Assembly (NCBI GenBank): GCA_012295275.1
Contig: CM022668.1
Location: 15,318,391-15,340,890, forward strand
Direction of reading: 5' to 3'
Length of the DNA: 22,500 nucleotides
Source of the DNA: Chrysomallon squamiferum
Lineage: Eukaryota; Mollusca; Gastropoda; Neomphalida; Peltospiridae
Shown: positions 17,943-22,500 of the stretch, piece by piece
Layout: each line of letters starts with the position of its first letter
How positions within the stretch are numbered: the stretch's first letter is position 1
The notes under the pieces: generated by a model
Seen by the model: only the letters and a program-made list of their open reading frames with translations
Databases searched by the model: none
Told to the model about the DNA's origin: nothing
Position numbers and translations under genes: made by a program

Positions 17943-18390
17943 TATTATTTAATTTACTTATTTTTACATATATATATTTTTTCTTGATAACTTGTAACTG
18001 AAATGAACTTCATTTTACACTCAGGCAGTAGTCTACGGCATTCAAGAATATTTACATACAACGTTATGATGCATTTACAATAGCGTACACGATGGTCGTC
18101 TCCCATTTTTACACGTCCCGTGAGCTTAGGAACTAATTAAGCGTTACAGTCAGCGACTGAGCAATACACAATTCACTGGATGATCACACTTGCTTGTTGA
18201 TGTTTATCAAATAAGCTTCTTGCATGCATTTCATCCGATCTTTTGTCCATCAGTGAATTGCATGATAAATAAATATTATCATTACTGTTTAGCTTGATGA
18301 TTTTTTTAAATATTTTTATTGATATTATCATTAGTAGGTTTCGCTTATTCTGATTTTGTTTTTCTTTCTAATTTCCATACCTTCCATTTA
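17943..18390. other. Unique AT-rich island
   Basis: Complex sequence without a frame. CAATTCACTG (18169-18178) and CAGTGAATTG (18251-18260) form a perfect 10-bp inverted repeat 72 bp apart. TAATTAAG (about 18133) is homeodomain-like. Confidence 0.5.
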
Positions 18391-18841
18391 AAAAAAAAAT
18401 AAAGCTTGGAATAAAACAAAGAAGGAAAGATGAAAAAATATAAGAATGACAGAAAACAGAGGAAAATGAGAAAGAAAGAGAGAAAGAAACAAAGAAAATA
18501 AACGAAGAAAAAGAAAAGAAAAAGGTGAGAATGAGAAAAATAAATATGAACGACTGAAATAAAGAATGAACGAAAGAAAGAAAAAGAAACGTTAAGAGAA
18601 AGAAAGAAGGAAAGAGAGGAAAATAAAGAATGAGAGAATAAAAGAAAATAAGAAAGAAAAAGACGAAAAGAAATATCAGTCAACGAAAGAAAGAAAGAAA
18701 GCAAATAAGAAAGAAAGAAAACAAGTAAATTAGAATGAAAGAAAGAAAGAAAGGAAATGAGTAATAAGGAAAGACAGAAAGAAATCAAGTAAATAAGAAA
18801 GAAAGAAAAGAAAAATAAGAAAGAAAGAAAGAAAGAAAGAA
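18391..18841 (+). repeat. 450-bp degenerate GAAA polypurine tract
   Basis: The plus strand is overwhelmingly A and G, with GAAA/AAAG as the main unit and scattered single pyrimidines. A 171-codon minus-strand Phe/Ser/Leu frame comes from it and is an artefact. Confidence 0.93.
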
Positions 18842-19255
18842 GAATTGGTAATCTTGACAATCATGCCATTTGAATAATTGCCTCTGCCTGACTCGCGGTT
18901 TCTTGAACTCGGTAACTCCGGCGTAAACTGTTTTACCAAATTACAGCGAAACGAACAAGTCCCTGCGTTCTGTCATTGTCATCTGCTTACGTGAACCAGA
19001 TGGCACCCACAGACGTTTCTCCAGTCTCGTTGTGACAACTGCATCGCGGTCGACGTCAAACGCCCAGTTTGAGCCGGTTCCGCTTCTTTAATTCGATATT
19101 TCGGTGACAAACACGTCCCAGATCCAACATTATCGCCATCGATGCAGAGGCTAATTTTGAAAATTTTCTTGTAAAGCGAAATCCCATTTTTTTGCCGTCT
19201 CCAAGTGGAAAGCAGATCTTTTACGTCAGGGTAATTTTAAATTGCGGTGTGAGAC
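18842..19255. other. CpG-rich unique island
   Basis: About 410 bp of complex sequence with many CpG and a CTCF-like site (18993-19007). No frame of 60 codons lies wholly inside it. Candidate conserved non-coding DNA; nothing more can be said from sequence. Confidence 0.4.
18993..19007 (+). promoter_or_regulatory. CTCF-like motif
   Basis: GAACCAGATGGCACC matches CCASYAGRKGGCRSY at 13 of 15, missing only the first two C. Confidence 0.3.
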
Positions 19256-19480
19256 CGTTTTACGTTCACGTTTTTTTTGGTTTTTTTTCTTATTTTGTTC
19301 TTATTTTTTTGTTGTTGTTTTTTTTGTTTGTTTGCTTGATTGTTGTTTTTTGTTGTTTCTTTTCTTTTTTGTCTTCCTATTTATTTCGAGAGCAGATTGT
19401 CTTTGTTTCTGCAGAATTTTATTTTATTTTATTTTACTGTGTTTTTTGTTTCATTTTATCTTTTATCAAAAATTTTAATT
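19256..19480. repeat. T-rich low-complexity region
   Basis: T runs with GTTT, TTG and ATTTT units (the last at about 19416-19435). Phe/Cys-rich frames are artefacts. Confidence 0.85.
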
Positions 19481-19561
19481 TGCTTGTGCAGGCAAACCAC
19501 AAGTTCGAAACATTATTTTACAAACATTTTAACTAATCTAAGTATTTTATTAAACCTTTTT

Positions 19562-19563
19562 TT

Positions 19564-19599
<36 letters not shown>
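19562..19599. repeat. (TTTC)9 microsatellite
   Basis: Nine TTTC units after a T9 run. Confidence 0.95.
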
Positions 19600-19944
19600 G
19601 TTCAACAGATAAACAGACAAGTAATAAATAAACCTTAATGCAGATATAATTTTTGGTAATTAGAAATTTCCTAACTTATGTTCCCGCAGTGTCACGTGCC
19701 ATTCTAAATCAAAAGGTAAACCGGAGTGCAGATTAATTAACATCCACTTGCAACCCAAACCCTTCCCATAATGCAATATTTTTCAAATTTACGACCCTTC
19801 ATCTCTGCCACGGTCCGATTTTTATGGGTATTTTTTTTAACAGGGAACATTTTCCGTGTACACCAATTAATCCGCTTTATCGGTGTTTCGTTGTGTTGGA
19901 AGCGGTTAGCTGTATGATAAATTTTTCATTTAAAAAAATGAATT
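19600..19944. other. Unique island with E-box and homeodomain-type sites
   Basis: CACGTG (19693-19698), GATTAATTAA (19731-19740) and TAATCC (19868-19873) lie in complex AT-rich sequence without any frame. Possible enhancer; single motifs like these occur by chance. Confidence 0.35.
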
Positions 19945-20019
19945 AAAAAAAAAAAAAAAGAAAAAAGAAGAAGAAGAAAACACAAGTGAGATTACGGTTA
20001 TGCTATAAATTACGAGATA

Positions 20020-20052
<33 letters not shown>

Positions 20053-20053
20053 T
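19945..20053. repeat. A15/AAG tract and T27 tract
   Basis: A15 (19945-19959) with AAG units to 19980, then 46 bp of unique DNA, then T27 (20027-20053). Confidence 0.92.
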
Positions 20054-20190
20054 CGCTCGGGTTGAAAATCTTTCAGTTCGTTGTTTTCTGCGGTACGAAT
20101 GTATAAATTGTTAAACCTTTCGTCCTAACTGTTTAACGAGTCGCTGAATTATTAACGGCGAGTGGAAGAGGACAGACAGATAAGTACTAA

Positions 20191-20330
20191 GCTTGTCAGT
20201 GGGATAGTTAACGGTTCAAGCTGCGGTCGTGTCACGAGGTGGGAAGGTTGACGGGTACGCGGGATCGAATCGTAGCACGGAAAAGTTTACACTTGGCGAC
20301 ATGGGACCGTGTGAAATGAGAAATATTTAA
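20191..20330 (+). other. tRNA-like / possible SINE remnant
   Basis: GGATCGAATCG (20262-20272) matches the Pol III B box GGTTCGAATCC at 9 of 11. TAGTTAACGGTT (20205-20216) is a weak A-box match. The spacing of about 57 bp is longer than in an ordinary tRNA but tolerable. The segment runs into an AAT/AAG array at 20327, and trinucleotide tails are usual for SINEs. No acceptor stem or anticodon arm could be built, so no tRNA is called. Could be chance. Confidence 0.25.
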
Positions 20331-20370
20331 TAATAATAAGAAGAAGAAGAACAACAACAACAACAACAAC

Positions 20371-20402
<32 letters not shown>

Positions 20403-20600
20403 TAATAATAATTAATAATAATAATAACAGTATAGTAGTAGTAGAAGAAGTACTGTTAAGATTAGAAGTAGTGGTAGTTATAGTATTAGAAGTAGTAGTA
20501 ATATTAAGAATAAGAATGAGAAGATGATGATCAAAATGATGAAAAGAAGTAGAACAACAACAACTATGATAACGATAAAAGAACAACAACATCAGTAATA

Positions 20601-20645
<45 letters not shown>

Positions 20646-20650
20646 AAACA
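20327..20650. repeat. Trinucleotide arrays (AAT, AAG, AAC, AGT)
   Basis: Several perfect AAT/AAC segments (20327-20430 and 20596-20642) flank degenerate AGT/AAG DNA. The 145-codon minus-strand frame is an artefact. Confidence 0.95.
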
Positions 20651-20753
20651 AAAAGGAAATTAAGTCTAGCTCCAAAATCTCTTAATAAAGACGATGATAA
20701 TAAAGACGACGACAACAACAACAATAAAAAAAAAATATAAATATATAATAAAA

Positions 20754-21211
20754 CATAAGTTAATAGAACACAAAGAAGAAGAAAAATTATATATTAGAGT
20801 GAACACTAATATGATTTCTATCGTAATTTAACATTATATAACGTCAGTAAGCAAGGCACTGCGTAACAGTATAAGGTTACAACCGTATCACTGACTTGCA
20901 TCGCCAAATAACAGGGTAAAAATGGCGGATTCCCACCCCGCGGTTTCGTGGCGAGGCAAGTAAATAATAATTTACTACCCAGCCAAACCTTCTTCTTACT
21001 TATTTATCTAGATACCTGTTGATTTGTAGCAATGTGACAATAAAAACGTCAGGGAGATGGGCGTAGCAAAAACAAGTTTCCAGTGTATTGTCGTTAAACC
21101 CCAGTCGACCCTCTTCCGCCCCGTACCTCCCTCCTTCATTGTACGGCACCAAAGACGGAGGCATTACGCGAAGAAAGAGGGGCTGAACGCCGGAATGGAA
21201 ATAGCTATTTC
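20754..21211. other. Unique island, no gene seen
   Basis: AT-rich at first, then CpG-bearing, with a YY1-like site (20919-20929) beside CCCACCCCGCGG. The frames at 21000-21257 (minus) and 21057-21260 (plus) overlap each other and have no domain. Confidence 0.5.
20919..20929 (+). promoter_or_regulatory. YY1-like motif
   Basis: AAAATGGCGGA, 10 of 11 to AANATGGCGGC; identical to the site at 511-521. Confidence 0.3.
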
Positions 21212-21306
21212 TTTTTTTTTTTTTTTCCTGTCGCGAAACACTCGACATTTTGGTCAATAACTGTTACGTGTTGGTTAAGAAGGAGAAGAAGGAGAAGAAG
21301 AAGAAG
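21212..21306. repeat. T15 and (AAG/AGG)n
   Basis: T15 (21212-21226), about 50 bp of unique DNA, then AAGAAGG/AAG units (21277-21306). Confidence 0.92.
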
Positions 21307-21590
21307 CGATGGCTTTAAAACGTTACGCAACGGTCAACGTAGCATGGGAAAAATAAACGAGATGAAGGAGGTTGACGTGGATTTATGTGTCACCGGCAGT
21401 TTATTGAAATGGTGTCGTACATCTCGCCGCCATCGCATCTAACCTTTTGTGCACATCTTCCGTTGTTTATCTGTCTGTCTGTCAGTCTGTCTCACTGTTT
21501 GTCACGCTGTCGTTTTGCTCGTTTTCTTCTTACCTAACCACTGGTATTATCTTGCTAATGTTTGTTTAATATTACGGCTGCAACTGTCAG
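21307..21590. other. CpG-bearing unique spacer
   Basis: Holds a minus-strand GCGATGGCGGC (21426-21436; 9 of 11 to YY1) and a TGTC patch (21470-21495). No gene seen. Confidence 0.5.
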
Positions 21591-21977
21591 TCCGTTAATG
21601 TTGCTGTTGCTGCAACGACTACGATTACGTCTACTACTATTACTACTACTACTACTACTACTACATGTAGAAATTACAACAACTACTACAACTATTATTA
21701 TTATTATTGTTACTACCATTACTACTACTACTACATGTACAAATTACTACAAGTACTACAACTATTATTACTACTACTACTACTACTACTACTACTATTT
21801 CTACTACTACATGTATAAACTACATCACACGCAACAGTTATTACTACTACTACTACCAGATGCAAAAATGACTACAACCACTACAACTATTATTACTATT
21901 ATTATTATTATTATTACTACTACTACTATTACTACTACTACCACTGCTACTACTGCTGCAGTTTCTTTTATTAACAG
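21591..21977. repeat. ACT/ATT trinucleotide array with higher-order units
   Basis: CTACATGTA recurs at 21661, 21731 and 21807 (spacing 70 and 76 bp). CTACAACTATTATTA recurs near 21686, 21756 and 21881. This shows block duplication on top of triplet slippage. The 140-codon Thr/Ile/Leu frame is an artefact. Confidence 0.93.
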
Positions 21978-22107
21978 TTACTAGTAAAATAATGCACGCA
22001 AACAATAAAATAATTCCGATGCGTGATAATTATAATAATCACTTTATATTCAAGTTTTTTTCATCTTATATTGATAACACTTTGACATAACACGAATACA
22101 ATCGTTG

Positions 22108-22152
22108 AAAAAAATAAAATAAAATAAAATAAAATAAATAAATAAATAAATA
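22108..22152. repeat. (AAAAT)5-(AAAT)5
   Basis: Pentanucleotide units pass directly into tetranucleotide units. Confidence 0.95.
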
Positions 22153-22226
22153 ATAACACCATATTTCGTTTCTGTTACGTTTATTAGCAGCAAGAACCGG
22201 TCTAGTTACAACCACGCCACCTAGAA

Positions 22227-22294
22227 CCCCTTAACCCCTCCCCTTCCCTCCCCTTCCCTCCCTTCCCTACCCGCCTTTCCCCCTCCTTCCCCTC
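22227..22294 (-). other. G-quadruplex-prone G-rich tract (minus strand)
   Basis: The plus strand is nearly pure C/T with CCCTTCC-type units. The minus strand therefore carries eleven runs of three or more G, with loops mostly of 1-3 bases (longer near 22273-22278 and 22284-22288). This far exceeds the four G3 runs needed for a quadruplex. It is the only such tract in the window. Confidence 0.8.
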
Positions 22295-22372
22295 GGCAAT
22301 GACGCTTCTGTGTGTTGTTCAGTCTAATGAAGTAGAGCAAAAATTTCGCGCCTCGTTCCAGCAATTCAAACA

Positions 22373-22383
22373 AATATGGCGGA
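22373..22383 (+). promoter_or_regulatory. YY1-like motif
   Basis: AATATGGCGGA, 10 of 11 to AANATGGCGGC, about 80 bp from the G-rich tract. Confidence 0.3.
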
Positions 22384-22467
22384 AATTTAGGTTTAACCTT
22401 CGCAATCAATGACAAACCCTCTCTTTCCCGGGAACAATGACCGCCACTTGAACGCCTGCGGCTGATT

Positions 22468-22484
22468 AAAAAAAAAAAAAAAAA
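22468..22484. repeat. A17 tract
   Basis: Seventeen uninterrupted A, followed by TTGGCGGAA. Confidence 0.95.
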
Positions 22485-22500
22485 TTGGCGGAATAATCCG

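Noticed and set aside
20261-20272. Complete tRNA gene
   Set aside because: Only a B-box-like sequence is convincing; no acceptor stem, anticodon arm or good A box.
21562-21984. 140-codon Thr/Ile-rich frame
   Set aside because: Product of the ACT/ATT trinucleotide array.

Overview
This window looks like intergenic or deep intronic DNA from a eukaryotic, most likely invertebrate, nuclear genome. I find no protein-coding gene, rRNA, complete tRNA, CRISPR array or recognisable transposon ORF. Simple-sequence DNA dominates: long GA/CT, TG, TTTA/GTTT, TTTC, TAA, ACT-type trinucleotide and poly(A)/poly(T) tracts recur throughout. I count fifteen uninterrupted A or T runs of 20 nt or more, the longest being 40 A. 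CpG is plentiful in the non-repetitive islands, unlike vertebrate bulk DNA. This microsatellite-rich, AT-rich composition would suit a lophotrochozoan such as a mollusc (cephalopods are known for such repeats). That is an inference from composition, not a proven assignment.

Layout. 1-2.2 kb: AT-rich unique DNA with TA/TG and T tracts. 2.2-2.65 kb: ACT-type trinucleotide block. 2.65-4.05 kb: T-rich DNA with an A21/T23 inverted repeat. 4.05-4.23 kb: long GA tract. 4.2-7.3 kb: unique islands split by poly(A)/(T), GT and TTTA/TTA repeats. 7.4-7.76 kb: purine-rich strand. 7.8-9.1 kb: CpG-bearing island, A40, GA and AAT tracts. 9.16-9.42 kb: motif-dense unique element. 9.44-9.9 kb: compound GA/CAGA/GAAA block. 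9.9-11.0 kb: CpG-rich unique DNA with hairpins, a TGACGT cluster and a degenerate minisatellite. 11.0-11.2 kb: trinucleotides. 12.0-12.5 kb: CpG-rich promoter-like island. 12.5-13.6 kb: T34, TTTA, trinucleotide and T30 tracts. 13.6-16.1 kb: alternating unique and tetranucleotide DNA. 16.4-17.3 kb: CpG-rich island with a possible non-coding exon and CTCF-like and YY1-like motifs. 17.4-18.84 kb: GA tracts, a 38-bp tandem duplication and a 450-bp polypurine stretch. 18.84-22.5 kb: unique islands, a weak tRNA/SINE-like segment, two trinucleotide blocks and a G-quadruplex-prone tract.

Open frames of 60-225 codons are nearly all translations of simple repeats (poly-Ser/Leu, Arg/Glu, Tyr, Thr, Phe). 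The remainder overlap on both strands and show no domain I recognise.

No set of genes works together here. The best leads are regulatory or structural: the 9.16-9.42 kb homeodomain/ETS/RUNX-like cluster, four CTCF-like motifs in 7 kb, repeated ATGGCGG (YY1-like) sites, the 3'ss-exon-5'ss triad at 16.4-16.7 kb and the eleven-run G tract at 22.2 kb. Nothing supports a new gene system. Motif calls are by eye, without a background model.
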